Source: Ariolimax columbianus
Taxonomy: Eukaryota; Mollusca; Gastropoda; Stylommatophora; Arionidae
Length of the DNA: 64,000 nucleotides
Reading direction: 5' to 3'
Assembly (NCBI GenBank): GCA_036924085.1
Contig: JAVGWX010000011.1
Coordinates: 25,885,476 to 25,949,475 of the forward strand
Shown: positions 9,499-19,934 of the stretch, one piece after another
Numbering within the stretch: the first letter of the stretch is position 1
Layout: each line of letters starts with the position of its first letter
Position numbers and translations under genes: made by a program
Notes under the pieces: generated by a model
What the model was told of the DNA's origin: nothing
Database searches by the model: none
Seen by the model: only the letters and a program-made list of their open reading frames with translations

Positions 9499-10283
9499 AC
9501 ACTTACAATTGGTGGGTACGAGATTCCAGAGTTACGATACGCAGATGACACAGTGATACTATCACGAAGTGCAGCCGTTAATGGACATAGTAAAGATCAA
9601 AACCTGTTTATAAACATAAATAAAACCAAGATAATGATCACCGACAAAACACAATGTCAACATAATTTTACTGTAGGTGGTGATGAAATAGACCAGGTCA
9701 CACATTTCGAATATCTGGGCTCCAGAATTGACAAGGATGGCGACTGCACAACAGAAATCAGACGAAGGATAGCCATGGTAATGCAGAGACTGAACAGCCT
9801 GAAGAAATTATGGCAGAGCATCAACAAAACGACAAAAGTAAAAGTCTTGAGAGCCTGTCTTTTTCCTGTGGCAGCATATGACTGCGAATCATGGATGATT
9901 ACCAAAACTACTAGATAATGAATCAAATCCTTCGTGTCAAAATGTTACAGAAAGATCCTCAGAATACCGTGGACGGAGAAGAAGACAAATGTAGACATTC
10001 GGCAAGATTTGAGCATAGAGGAGCCCTGGTTTATCAATTCCATTATGGCCAGAAAATGAAAATACTTTGGTCACATCAAGAGACACAACGGTCTTGAGAG
10101 AAAAGTGATGGAATGTATGGTGCCAGGCAAAAGAGACAGGGGTAGACCAAGAAGACGATGGCACCAAGATATCCACGAATGCCTGGATAGGACTGTGGCA
10201 GAGGCTGGAGTTTTGGCAAGGGAAAAAAGTTCTTTCAGATAGACTGTGATGATAGCCACGTTCTATAAAGGATATGTTGCATG
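9496..10283 (+). pseudogene. RTE-2 LINE, RT palm to 3' end
   Basis: The open part (to 9918) begins DTLTIGGYEIPELRYADDTVIL, containing intact RT motif C (YADD), followed by HFEYLGSRIDKDGDC and FFPVAAYDCESWMIT. After the stop at 9916-9918, shifted frames continue with CYRKILRIPWTEKK-like sequence and KYFGHIKRHNGLERKVM, then the basic RGRPRRRW-type block and the terminus 'ataaaggatatgttgcatga'. Endonuclease and most RT fingers are missing. TA repeats lie on both sides (9418-9495 and 10284-10301). The annotated first Met lies inside the TA repeat and is not a true start. Confidence 0.8.
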
Positions 10284-10335
10284 ATATATATATATATATA
10301 GAGAGAGAGAGGGATAGAGTGAGTGAGTGATTGTT
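10284..10335. repeat. (TA)n/(GA)n microsatellite at the 3' edge of RTE-2
   Basis: About nine TA units, six GA units, then GTGA units. Confidence 0.9.
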
Positions 10336-10569
10336 GCCGAGCTACTGTCCAAATAACATGTGTTATTGACAACGACCACAACACAAGCATCTATCTGTAC
10401 TCAAGTTATATTAAATAGCGAGTAGTAAAAAAAATAAAATACAAAATTAAGTTCAAACACTGGACCTGCATATGACGGAAGCGCCTTACCAGAATAGTTG
10501 ATTGAAGATGTTAGACCAGTGAAACGCCCCAAGCAAAGGTGTCACAACTGGGCCAGTCTTTCGTTGTTT
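10336..10569. other. Unclassified spacer
   Basis: Nothing recognised. Confidence 0.3.
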
Positions 10570-10743
10570 TGCGAGTATGGGATGTAGGCCGACCTCAACC
10601 GAGACACATTTGTAGACACATTTAATTCCTAACATGTCTATCATCAAAGCACAAACCAAACATGCCTTAAATGTGAGTGTCGCAGGTATACAATAGTGGT
10701 AGTTTAAATGATTAATCGTGGTAAGGAAGGGAGTATGTGGAAA
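10570..10743. repeat. Unclassified interspersed repeat E, copy 2
   Basis: Matches 22-192 in block order: 'tatcatcaa', 'gccttaaatgtgagtgtcgc', 'gtaaggaaggg'. Confidence 0.45.
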
Positions 10744-10789
10744 CTTTGTGTTAGCGAGTTGCAGACAAGAAATATCTGTTCGTATACCA

Positions 10790-11350
10790 ATCTCTTTCTG
10801 TGGGTATCTGTCTATAACTGCAAGTTGTATACAATTAGTTTCATTTACATTTTCTTGCTCTAAAAGCTATGCATTAATTGTCCCTGCCTCCACTATTTCC
10901 TGTGGCAATGCATTCACCACTCTCTGACTAAAAACATGTTTCTTAATATCTAATCTGGACCTTTCTTTAGTTCATTTGTAGATATGCCCTCCTGTTCTTG
11001 TAAGTGTTAAAAAAAAACACCAACTTGTTATAGTCATTATCCATTCCTCTGATCATCGTATAAACCTGAGTTAAGTCACCACGAATTATTCTCTTCTCTA
11101 GACATTGTAGGCCGGTTTTTCTGAGTTTTCCCTCATAACTGCAATTCTGGAACCCCATTATCAGCTTTGTCTCTCTTCTTTGCATCCTTTCCAGCATGCT
11201 TATATCCCCTCTGCGATAAAGACTCAACACCTGTACAAAGTACTCCAATCTATGTCTAACTAGTGCTTTATGCAGATTGACAGTCACTTCCTTGCTCCTA
11301 TGTTTAATATTTCTTTTTAATATCCCTAACATTGCATTTGACATTTTCAC
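10790..11350 (-). pseudogene. CR1-like LINE ORF2 C-terminus
   Basis: The 127-aa minus-strand frame (10967-11350) reads NAMLGILKRNIKHRS, LHKALVRHRLEYFVQV, MLERMQRRETKLIMGF and GDLTQVYTMIRGMDN. These are the consecutive post-RT blocks of CR1/Rex1/L2-type LINEs, which lack RNase H. After the stop the similarity continues in other frames toward 10790 (the usual RxxxFxxRVVxxWNxLP segment, decayed). The 3' end at 10790-10960 matches 63240-63400. Confidence 0.75.
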
Positions 11351-11522
11351 TGCTACCTGGACTTGCTCACTTACTTTACCTGTATGATTTATTATAATCT
11401 CAAGGTCACTTCTTCTTCTTAGATCTAAGTTGACCTGGCCTGGACTCTTATATGAGCTGAATGTAGCCGGAAGGAAGAATTTGCAATTTCTTATCTAACA
11501 CCAGCGTGCACGAACTGCCACA

Positions 11523-11525
<3 letters not shown>
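11351..11525. other. Unclassified spacer (possible upstream CR1-like remnant)
   Basis: Continues from the CR1-like frame without clear motifs. Confidence 0.3.

Positions 11526-11607
<82 letters not shown>
11526..11607. repeat. (TA)n microsatellite
   Basis: About 40 TA units. Confidence 0.95.
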
Positions 11608-11610
<3 letters not shown>

Positions 11611-12422
11611 TTCCTCACATCTAGAGCGTGCTAATGAAGGTGGATCGGGGTCCTCCAGGTGTTTGTGCTATGCTTGGCTCTATCTTGGTAAGAAAACAGT
11701 GTTCCCTTTTATTTATGTACTGATGTTTCCACGTTTGGGTAGTGGTAATAGTTGGTAAACTAAACTGAAGTTTGACTGGAGAAGCGGACCCGATTAAAAT
11801 CTCGACCCTGACATTTGTTAGTTTCCTGGCGCGATTCGAACCCAGTCACGCTGTTACCACAGGCAATAGAGAATTTCTCACTATGTACTGAGTTAACGCT
11901 CTCCTCAATAGTTAGTAAGTCACTGTTAAACAACTTAGTCTTAGTCGTAGTCCACCTGCACTTCTACAAGGGTAGATGCCACTGCGCAGGTCCTAGCTCT
12001 GGTATGAGCTGGGTATAGCCGTGGGATGAGCTAGACTCGTGCAGCGCATTACTCCGCTGCGTTAGGACAAGTGCCGCGGAGGGTGGTTAACCGATGTGCT
12101 AGTCCATCCTAATAGACTCAAGCACTAGAGAAAAGTAGACCCAAGGCCAGTTTGTCGCATTCTATGCTACTCTACGTAAACCACCTAACCATGACCAGTG
12201 TTAGACATTGTTACAATTCTAGTTGCCTCTTACGACATGCTCCCTGTGAGGCAATGATGCAATTCTTGTCCTTGTCATACACAAAGACCCAGGGGGACCA
12301 CCAAAAAGACTCGTGTTAAGGAATTACGATCAGGGGTAGATCTCCGAGATACCCTCCTCGGATTCTCGGTAAAGAAGAACTGCGAACGACATTCCACTAA
12401 TAGCTTCGGGATTATCGAAATA
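11608..12422. other. Unclassified region with a lone B-box-like site
   Basis: No coding similarity. On the minus strand near 11826-11840, gggttcgaatcgcgcc fits a Pol III B box, and a weak A-box-like stretch lies about 25 bases upstream of it. An old tRNA-derived SINE is possible but not established. Confidence 0.3.
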
Positions 12423-12423
12423 A

Positions 12424-12666
12424 ATGGTCACGGCGTGGGCTAGTGGTTAAGTGACATGGCTAACGACCCTAGGTGCTGGGTTCGAGCCCCATCACAGCAC
12501 CAGCATTTATCCCAAGGAAGCAAACCTTTAGAAAATGCAGGAGGAAGCAGAACCTAACATAAAATGTATGCTGACGTCGGATGCACTGTGCCGACAGGCG
12601 CAGAATAAAACCACAATGCCTTGGAGAATAGAGAAATAATGCGAACGCAAATAAATAAATAAATAA
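12424..12666 (+). mobile_element. SINE-T copy 2
   Basis: A-box-like gtgggctagtggttaagtga and B-box ggttcgagcc are present. Body, core (gacgtcggatgcactgtgcc) and 'aatgcgaacgc' end follow, with an (AAAT)n tail. It lacks part of the segment between core and tail. Confidence 0.85.
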
Positions 12667-13061
12667 AGCTACACAAATAGTCCTTAAATAATTCTGGAGT
12701 AAATAATCAAATTACATGATTTTAAAATATTTTTGAAGTCAGTTTCATAGCTTATTGACGACATCATTTGTTTAAGGTCTCCAATAATGTTTTTCACAAC
12801 AAAATTCAACCAGAAAAGGTTTTCACCATTTAACTTGACAAGAAAAAAAAAATCAAAAGATGCAGATTCGAACCAATTAATTAAGGATTTCTATATTTTC
12901 CACTACAGTCTTCAATCTTGCTTAAATGAGCTGTGGCGGCGCATACAAATGTTTCATATTTGCTGTACATATGTTTAGGACGTGTCACTGGTACTGTGAA
13001 CAACATTGGTGTTGTGATCGACTTACAAACAAACCGCCAGAATTATATATTGAGATAGGAG
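12667..13061. other. Unclassified AT-rich spacer
   Basis: No gene or repeat family recognised. Confidence 0.35.
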
Positions 13062-13308
13062 ACGGAATGAGCTAGTGGTTCAGTGACACGGCTCACAACC
13101 CGAAGCTGCTGGGTTCGATCCCCATCATAGCCCAGGCCGTTACCTCGGGGAAGCAAACCCTTGGAAAATGCAGGAGGAAGCAGACCCTGACATAAAATGC
13201 ATGCCGAAGTCGGATGCATTGGGCCGACATGCGCAAAATAAAAACCATAGTGAAATGCACACCGCCTTGATGCATAGAGAAATAAGGCGAACGCAAAAAA
13301 AAAAAAAT
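13062..13308 (+). mobile_element. SINE-T copy 3
   Basis: A-box-like gagctagtggttcagtgaca and B-box ggttcgatcc lie in the head. The core reads gaagtcggatgcattgggcc, and the end 'aaggcgaacgc' precedes an A12 tail. A short TATATG-rich stretch follows. Confidence 0.9.
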
Positions 13309-13359
13309 GGTATATATATGTATACATATATATTTATATATATATATTGAGATCTTGTA

Positions 13360-13523
13360 CTGCCGAAGACGGATGTGTCGTACCGAAAGGTGCAAATATC
13401 GCAGTCAAGCTGTAAACTAGCGACACAACGCATTCCGTTCTCCGGACTACATCCTGCTATTTGCAAACCCCTGTTTAGGGCTTGGAAAGGAGAGATTGAG
13501 AATGAAGAAGAAGAAGATGATTA
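13360..13523 (+). mobile_element. SINE-A, short form
   Basis: Begins ctgccgaagacggatgtgtc and ends gagattgagaatgaagaaga, the same limits as the TSD-defined copies at 2.45 and 15.9 kb. No target duplication was found. Confidence 0.8.
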
Positions 13524-13609
13524 TGCTGAATCTTTGTATCTACTCAAATCTATGTTCTTTCAGCATAAAAGGTGGTGCACTTAAGACAGAACTAAACATT
13601 GTCCAGTTC

Positions 13610-13990
13610 TATCGGTCCCCGGCACTCACTGTGGCTCTTGCATGATTCCTAGCACCATGGTTGGATCCTCCCTTGTGATTGTTCTGCGTAGAGTGTCTCT
13701 GAGTCTACCCCGTTTTCTTATTGCCGCTAGACCTGTAATGAGAGTCTATTATTGTTCACCCGGAGGACGTGCCAGTACGCCCGACGTTTCTTCCTACTGC
13801 CATTAGAAACATAATTTTGGTTATACTGTAATTGCATTTGTTCATCAGTAATGAATTCTTCCCAGCCAATGCCCAACACGACTGTAAGGCATTTATTGTC
13901 AAAGTCACTCAACCTATTTTCATGCTTTTTTGTCATTTTCCAGCTGTCACAACCATACGTCAGTACTGAGATGACGTGAGCTAAGTATCC
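13610..13990 (-). pseudogene. LINE RT C-terminus (unassigned RTE-like family)
   Basis: The 69-aa frame (13727-13936) reads WKMTKKHENRLSDFDNKCL and RRAYWHVLRVNNNRL, the blocks that follow the Y-x-C-E-S-W motif and carry the R-W-x-G-H-V-x-R-M core. Downstream, shifted frames give IRKRGRLRDTLRRTI, a GRPRxTWRR-type basic block. Decayed 3' fragment. Confidence 0.6.
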
Positions 13991-14654
13991 TGAGTTTGAT
14001 ACTTTTACTCAGTGATTTAGACTGCCAACTATTCGTTAATTGGTTAAAAGCATTGTAATCCAAGATGATTCGGAATACTGCTTTCGTATTACCACTAGAC
14101 GACAAACAAGCTAATAACAGATATAGGTCAAGGATTCTTCATTAAACAAGAAACTTTTTGAACATCAAGATTATTTAGATTAAGGTATGTTGAGATTTTT
14201 GTTTTCTTGTAAATGTACTTTTATAAGCTAGGATCATATCTCTTATCTTCTTTGTGATTTCTTTGGTTGTCCTTCGCGTATAATTAGTGGTTATTAAAGA
14301 TAAGACCTTGAACATTGCATTTTAGTTAACTTTCCTTTTTTTTTAAATGTGTCAAGTCAGACAGCCCATCCCCATGGATTCTCTTCACATCCCACTCTAG
14401 TATCAGAATACATGTGTATTCATATAAGCGTCGGATATCGATCTGTGCCCAATTAGAGGTAGGGTTTGGCTTGTTCGATAATGTGTCTTTATCGATACGA
14501 CAAGGATCATCGAATGTATTGCGCTTTGCCATGATTTTGCTGATGTTTCTGTGTTCTAATTATGTTAGGAAATTACTGTTGTACCTCCTCCGCCTGTTTT
14601 TTTTTTTTAGTGTTGGTTTTGTTAAATGTCCTTGAGTAAGTTTAAAAAAAAAAG
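13991..14654. other. Unclassified spacer
   Basis: AT-rich with T-runs. No coding similarity recognised. Confidence 0.35.
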
Positions 14655-14875
14655 TTTAGTTCTGTTCAAGTGCCATCTCCGCTACGAAGGTCGGCTGCAA
14701 TGAATCTCCAATGTACCCTCTCTCTTTCTTGCCGTAATGGTGCAATCTGGCAGGCTTTTTCCAGTCCATCTCCTGGTGTTATCTACCCACTTATAACGTT
14801 GTCTGCCTCTTGGACGACTACTTTCTACCCTACCCTCTAATATAGTCTTCAACAAGGAAGTAGGTCTTGAGAAAC
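14655..14875 (-). pseudogene. RTE-5 LINE C-terminus, tandem copy 1
   Basis: Minus strand: TILEGRVESSRPRGRQRYKW, then VDNTRRWTGKSL, and in the next frame IAADLRSGDGT with a stop. That terminal (A/V)DL-x-SGDGT block is the usual end of this LINE type. A second, shorter copy is adjacent at 14895-15045. Confidence 0.65.
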
Positions 14876-14894
14876 TTTAAAAAAAAATAGTTTA

Positions 14895-15045
14895 GTTCAG
14901 TTCAAATGCAATCTACGCATCGAAGGTCGGCTGCAACGGATCTCCAAGGAACTCTATATCTTACCGTAATGGTGCTATCTGACTGGTTGTTTCCAGTCCA
15001 TCTCCTGTTGTTATCCACCCACTTAAAATGTCTATATAAGGTTTA
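14895..15045 (-). pseudogene. RTE-5 LINE C-terminus, tandem copy 2
   Basis: The same terminal segment as 14655-14800 ('gaaggtcggctgcaacgg', 'ccagtccatctcctg', 'tatccacccactta') with more substitutions. The A-rich strings at 14641-14651 and 14879-14887 precede both copies. Confidence 0.6.
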
Positions 15046-15049
15046 GATA

Positions 15050-15575
15050 GAGCCATTGAGGTCAGATGCAAAAAATTAGATGCGATTGCATACCAGCTGT
15101 CACCATTATTGATACACCCTAACATAAACATGTCCACAACAAGACTTCTGATCAACAATATATTCATGCCAACTCTTTGTTATTAGTGCTAGACGTGGAC
15201 TTCAAACAAAGCTCTAGGCAGAAAGATCACGACGTGTGAGATGAAGTCTCCAGAAAACAATCAACGTAACTAGGAGAGAATGCGCAATGAAGATATGAGA
15301 AGTATAGTTGAAGCAAGACCCTGCTCTGAATATATTGATGGGGAGAGAATCAAGTGGTTAGGCCACCTAATCAGAATGCAATATGGCGAACTATCCCTGT
15401 GCGCCTATAACGCACGGCGTTCTGGTTTTCGCAACCGTGGCAGACCTAGAACTAGGTGGATAGGAAATGTTGGGATATTCTAAATAGTCAAGGGATGACG
15501 ACTATTTCAGCGAATTGTCTGGCCCTGGACAGAAAACTACGGCTCCCCACGGCATACGTGGATAAGACATGATAA
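15050..15575 (+). pseudogene. RTE-3 LINE RT C-terminus
   Basis: Decayed reading of RCKKLDAIAYQLSPL-like and IFMPTLCY-type blocks. Then TRRECAMKI, EYIDGERIKWLGHLIRMQY (the RIKWxGHLxRM core) and RGRPRTRWIGNVGI follow, and in a shifted frame LALDRKLRLPTAYVDKT. Order and content match the RTE-3 copies at 6.1 and 56.3 kb. Several stops. Confidence 0.65.
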
Positions 15576-15599
15576 GACAATACGAGACTTGTAACGTTG

Positions 15600-15870
15600 T
15601 CTGCATCTTGGTATAGTCTTCAGCAAGGAGATGTGTCTTGTAATATGGCCAAAATATCTGAACTGTCTAACCCTGATTTTGGTCATTAATCCTTTTTTCA
15701 CCCCAAATTTTTCCAATACCTCCACATTTGTTTTCTTCTCTTTCCAAGAAATGCTGCCCAATCGTCTATATACCCAATTTTCGAAGGCTTCAATTATCTT
15801 TTCCAACTCTCTTTTCAGTGTCCATGTTTCTGGGCCATAAAATGGTGACGAGTATGCAACCCTCATGTTC
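15600..15870 (-). pseudogene. RTE-5 LINE RT C-terminus
   Basis: The minus-strand frame (15537-15872) reads NMRVAYSSPFYGPETWTLKR, ENWVYRRLGSISWKEKKTN, VEVLEKFGVKKGLMTKIR and FRYFGHITRHISLLKTI. These are consecutive blocks from the Y-G-x-E-T-W motif to the WxGHI core. Part of the last ~35 residues (15537-15600) is outside the family. A SINE-A inserted immediately upstream of its 5' side. Confidence 0.7.
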
Positions 15871-15880
15871 AATTTAGGGT

Positions 15881-16053
15881 TCTTCTTCTTCTTCTTCTTC
15901 TGCGTTCATTCTAAAGCTCCCGATACCAAGTCCTGAAAACGGCTTTGCAAGTAGCTGGATGTGGTCCAGAGAACGGATTTCCTTTGTGTCGCTAGTTTAC
16001 AGTTTGACTGCGATATTTGCACCTTTCGGTTCGACACATCCGTCTTCGGCAGG
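15881..16053 (-). mobile_element. SINE-A, short form, with 10-11 bp TSD
   Basis: On the minus strand it starts cctgccgaagacggatgtg and ends in (GAA)n at 15881-15901. Direct repeats aatttagggtt flank it at 15871-15881 and 16054-16064. Together with 2452-2616 this fixes the ends of the short SINE-A. Confidence 0.85.
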
Positions 16054-16064
16054 AATTTAGGGTT

Positions 16065-16329
16065 AATTGAACAAACAGTTGATTGTGATTGCGTCTTCAT
16101 GGCTGAATCTTGGGTGGTTGTTTCTTGCCGGAGCCTAACTCCTCTCCAAGCCGTTGCGGGCCAACATCTGCATTTGACCTGGCGGGTACCGTCTACTCAG
16201 GCGAGTCATTACCTTGTTTACGGTCTCACGGCCATAGTTTTCAAGTGTGCACCACTTGGAGGTGAGGCTGACTTGTGGTTTCACCATACCGGCAGGCAAC
16301 TCATTTCACTTTTCGCCCTCAGAAGAAGG
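16065..16329. other. Unclassified spacer
   Basis: A long open frame crosses it but has no recognised motif. Confidence 0.35.
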
Positions 16330-16510
16330 GTTAGCCGACCCCGACACCGCTGGGTCGCTATGCCGAGCGCAAACACACCATTGCACACACGGAGAAGGGG
16401 CACAGGCATCGGCCGCTGACAGAGAAGGGTGGCGTGGGGTTGTGATGATGTTTTCATTTGTGCCCCAACTACCTCACTGGTTACGGGATGACCTGACATG
16501 ACCTGAACAA
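16330..16510 (+). mobile_element. RTE-1 LINE 3' end, sense copy
   Basis: Matches the last ~150 bases of RTE-1: 'ctgacagagaagggtggcgt', 'tgtgccccaactacctcact', 'ggatgacctgac'. It ends in a short CCTGA/CATGA tail. It faces the copy at 16575-16945. Confidence 0.65.
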
Positions 16511-16574
16511 ACATGTAAATCTTAAAAAAACAAAAAAGTTTAAATTGACAATAAGACATGTTTTTGTTTTGTTT

Positions 16575-16945
16575 TTGGGACAGGTGAGGTGAGGTCAGAT
16601 CATCCCGTAAACGGTGAGGTCGTTGGGGCACACATGAAAACATCCTCACAACTCCACGCTACCCTTGTCTGTCAGCGGCCGCCGTCTGTAACTCTTCTAG
16701 TCGAAGATTGGTCCATTCTTTTATGTTGTCCTTCCACCTCTTCGTCGTCTGCCTAGCCCCTTTCCATGGAGGATCGTGTTTGCAAAACCATTTGATCTCG
16801 ATATGTGACCGTACCAAGCGAGTTTCCTTCTTTTGACAGTTGCCAATAGGTCTTCAAAGGGTCCTATTTATGTTGTAATTCTCTCCTATTTCGTAATTTG
16901 TAACTCAATCTTTGTACGTGACGTTTAAAAGTCTTCGGAAACATT
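16575..16945 (-). pseudogene. RTE-1 LINE C-terminus, antisense copy
   Basis: Aligns base-by-base by eye with 36540-36940 of the better copy, from 'aaatgtttccgaagactttt' through the WYGH region and the basic block to the CCTGA tail. Frameshifts and an internal deletion in the basic region break the frame. Confidence 0.7.
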
Positions 16946-17204
16946 TTGGGACAACCGGGTGTAATTTGTTTTATTTTGGTGTTTCTTTGCTGAATTGGTG
17001 TTTTGGCGGTATTTTTCATTTATTGCTGTTGATCAACAATCACAGTCGAGTTTTATCTTTGAAAATCAGCTTCCGTTGTGTTCATTTCTTCACTTTCGTG
17101 CATTTTCAATGTTTGTTTGTGATTTCTCATGATTGACTAACTTTATGAACCCCTAGGCCCGTTCGAAAGCTTTTCTTATTTTTTTTAAATGAAACATTTT
17201 TTTT
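16946..17204. other. Unclassified T-rich spacer
   Basis: No recognised feature. Confidence 0.3.
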
Positions 17205-17450
17205 GTGGTTGATTTTGCGTTCGCTTTATTTTACAATTCCCAAGGCGGTGTGCGTTGCACGTTGTTTTTATTTTTGTGCCTGTTGGCCTAGTGCATCCGA
17301 CTTCGGCTTGCATTTTATGTATGGGTCTGCTTCCTCCTACATTTTCTAAGGGGTTGCTTCCTGCGATAGCGGCCTGTGCTGTGATTGGGGAAACGAACCC
17401 AGCACCTCCGGTTGGGAGCCGTGTCACTTGATCACTTGATCACGACGTCC
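17205..17450 (-). mobile_element. SINE-T copy 4
   Basis: Reverse orientation: 'tgcgttcgc' end, core (ccgacttcggc, with tgttggcctagtgcat), body with 'tgcttcctcctacattttct', and head with the B box as 'gaacccagcacctccggt'. The A-box side is degraded and a 'cacttgatcacttgatcac' doublet replaces the start. The B box has lost its 'tcgaac' consensus. Confidence 0.8.
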
Positions 17451-17571
17451 CCGAAAGCGACTTGAAGTTCATGATCTCGCTGTAGATGCAAGTAAATATA
17501 TAAAAGAATTACGTTTTTCGGTACATGTTTTTGAATGACGTGTCCAGGATTCGGTAACATTTAATAGATAC

Positions 17572-17582
17572 AACAACAGCAG

Positions 17583-17632
<50 letters not shown>

Positions 17633-17750
17633 ATAATAACAGCAGGAACAGCAACAATCACAGCAGAAACAACAGCAGCAACAATAATAACAGCAGCAAC
17701 AGCAACAACAACAGCAGCAACAACAATAGCAACAATAATAACAGCCGGAA

Positions 17751-17782
<32 letters not shown>

Positions 17783-17894
17783 ACAATAATAACAGCCGGA
17801 ACAGCAACAACAGCAGCAGCAACAACAACAGCAACAATAATAACAGCCGGAACAGCAACAACAACAGCAGCAACAATAATAACAGCCGGAACAG

Positions 17895-17962
<68 letters not shown>

Positions 17963-17990
17963 ATAACAACAGCAGCAACAACAACAACAA

Positions 17991-18054
<64 letters not shown>

Positions 18055-18080
18055 AATAGCAGCAACAATAACAACAACAG

Positions 18081-18127
<47 letters not shown>

Positions 18128-18143
18128 ACAACAACAACAGCAG

Positions 18144-18177
<34 letters not shown>

Positions 18178-18249
18178 AACAGCAGCAACAACAACAATAG
18201 CAGCAACAACAACAACAACAGCAGCAACAACAACAATAGCAGCAACAAT

Positions 18250-18322
<73 letters not shown>

Positions 18323-18727
18323 ACAACAACAACAACAGCAGCAGCAACAATAATAACATCAGGAACAGCAAAAACAACAACAACAATAACAAAAGCAACA
18401 ACAACAACAGCAAGAACAACAGCAACAATATTACATCAGGAACAGCAAAAACAACAACAACAATAACAATAGCAACAACAACAGCAGCAACAGCAAGAAC
18501 AACAATAACAGCAACAACAAGAACATCCATAACAACAATAACAGTCACAACAACAACAACAACAGCAAGACCAACAGTAGCAACAACAACAGCAGCAACA
18601 GCAATTGCAAAAACAGCAGCAACAACAACATCAGCAGCAACAAGAAGAGCCACAACAGCAACAACAGCCACCACAACAACAACAACAGCACCAACAACAG
18701 CAACAACAACAGCAACAACATTCACCA
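17572..18727. repeat. CAA/CAG trinucleotide array, about 1.15 kb
   Basis: Nearly continuous CAA, CAG and occasional AAT/AGC triplets on the plus strand. In the matching minus-strand frame it reads as hundreds of leucines, a 356-aa frame (17658-18728) that is an artefact of the repeat. Interruptions (CCGGAA, AATAATAAC) recur at intervals of about 50-60 bases between 17740 and 17895, which indicates a higher-order unit there. Confidence 0.95.
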
Positions 18728-18799
18728 TGGTGACGACACTGATATCTTATCGGTTTATGTCGCTGTTAACTACTACACCGCGTCACAACGCCCTTTTTG

Positions 18800-19080
18800 G
18801 ACGAAGAAGAAAAAAAAGGAAAGGGAGAAGATAAGGAGGACAAAGACGGAGAAGAAGAAGAGGTAGAAGAAAAAGAAAAATAAGAAAAAAAGAAGATGAA
18901 GAAGAACAAGATGAAGAAACAATTGAAGAAGAGGACGACGAAGAGGAAGAAGAAAAATAAGAATAAGAAAAGAAAAATAATAATACTAATAAAAAGGAAA
19001 AGAAGAAGAAAAAGAAGTTAAACAAGAAAAAGAAGAAGAAATAGAAGAAGAAATAGAAGAACAAGATGAAGAAACAAGTC
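18800..19080. repeat. GAA-rich polypurine tract
   Basis: About 280 bases of almost pure A/G on the plus strand with GAA/AAG periodicity and only scattered pyrimidines. Confidence 0.9.
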
Positions 19081-19189
19081 AACAAACAAGTGCGTATACA
19101 ATATCATCACTTTTATTTCGTGCTGTTAATTTAAATATCGCAGAAAAAGTATGTCAATGTTTTCCTAACGTATAATATCCAAGCTCGTT

Positions 19190-19700
19190 CTTTCATCATT
19201 CAGACATGGCGTACCTTACGACATCGAATTTCCCGCCTTTCAGGGAAAAGCGCGAAGAATATACTGCACACTGTGGTAGTTCACTTACCGGAACATCACC
19301 TCAGAGATTTTAGGGATAGGTTTAGTTTCGTTGTTTATGTAATAGCATTTTTTTCTCGACATTCACTGCGGGTTATGACGTAACCAACATGGCAGGCATA
19401 AGAAAATGGAGTTTGAACCAATCAGAAGAGATGTTAAGTTATTGAAAAGGTGGATAAAAATGCCGGGTACATAAGTATAGTGTGTCTAATAAATCTTGAA
19501 TTTTATACTTGTTACTTTACTGACAGAGCTTTCAAGTGGAAACGCCGTTAGGTCATCGTATCCCACAGCGACAGGACTAGGTTCGCTCCAGTATAGTTGT
19601 AAGTGTGTGTGTGCTCGACCTACAGTTAGGGGAGATAACTAGAAATGAGATGGATTATCCGACCTCAGAGAAAGCGGGGACTTAATTTGTATTAATTCGT
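19190..19700. other. Unclassified region, possible solo LTR
   Basis: A TATA-like 'ggataaaaatgcc' at about 19452 is followed some 30 bases on by 'ctaataaatcttg' (polyadenylation-like), a spacing seen in LTR promoters. No TG...CA ends with matching target duplication were found, and no gag-pol is nearby. Confidence 0.25.
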
Positions 19701-19734
19701 CCCCGACACCAGTGTCTGTAGTAGATTTCCTTTT

Positions 19735-19895
19735 CTGCCTAAGACGGATGTGTCGGACCAAAAGGTACAGATATCACAGTCAATCTGTAAACCATCGACA
19801 CAACGCATTTCGTTCTTCCGACTACATCCTGCTACTTGCAAAGCCCTGGTCAGGGTTTCGTAGCGGGAGATTGAAGAAGTACAAACGCAGAAAAA
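19735..19895 (+). mobile_element. SINE-A, short form
   Basis: Starts ctgcctaagacggatgtgtc and runs to gcgggagattgaagaagtac. Limits agree with the defined short form. The tail is short and irregular. Confidence 0.8.
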
Positions 19896-19934
19896 GATTT
19901 AATTTTTCTTTTGAATGCTTTAGGACAGTCCGTT

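Noticed and set aside
17658..18728. 356-aa open frame, mostly leucine
   Set aside because: It is the minus-strand reading of the CAA/CAG array. No start context, domain or non-repeat coding sequence.
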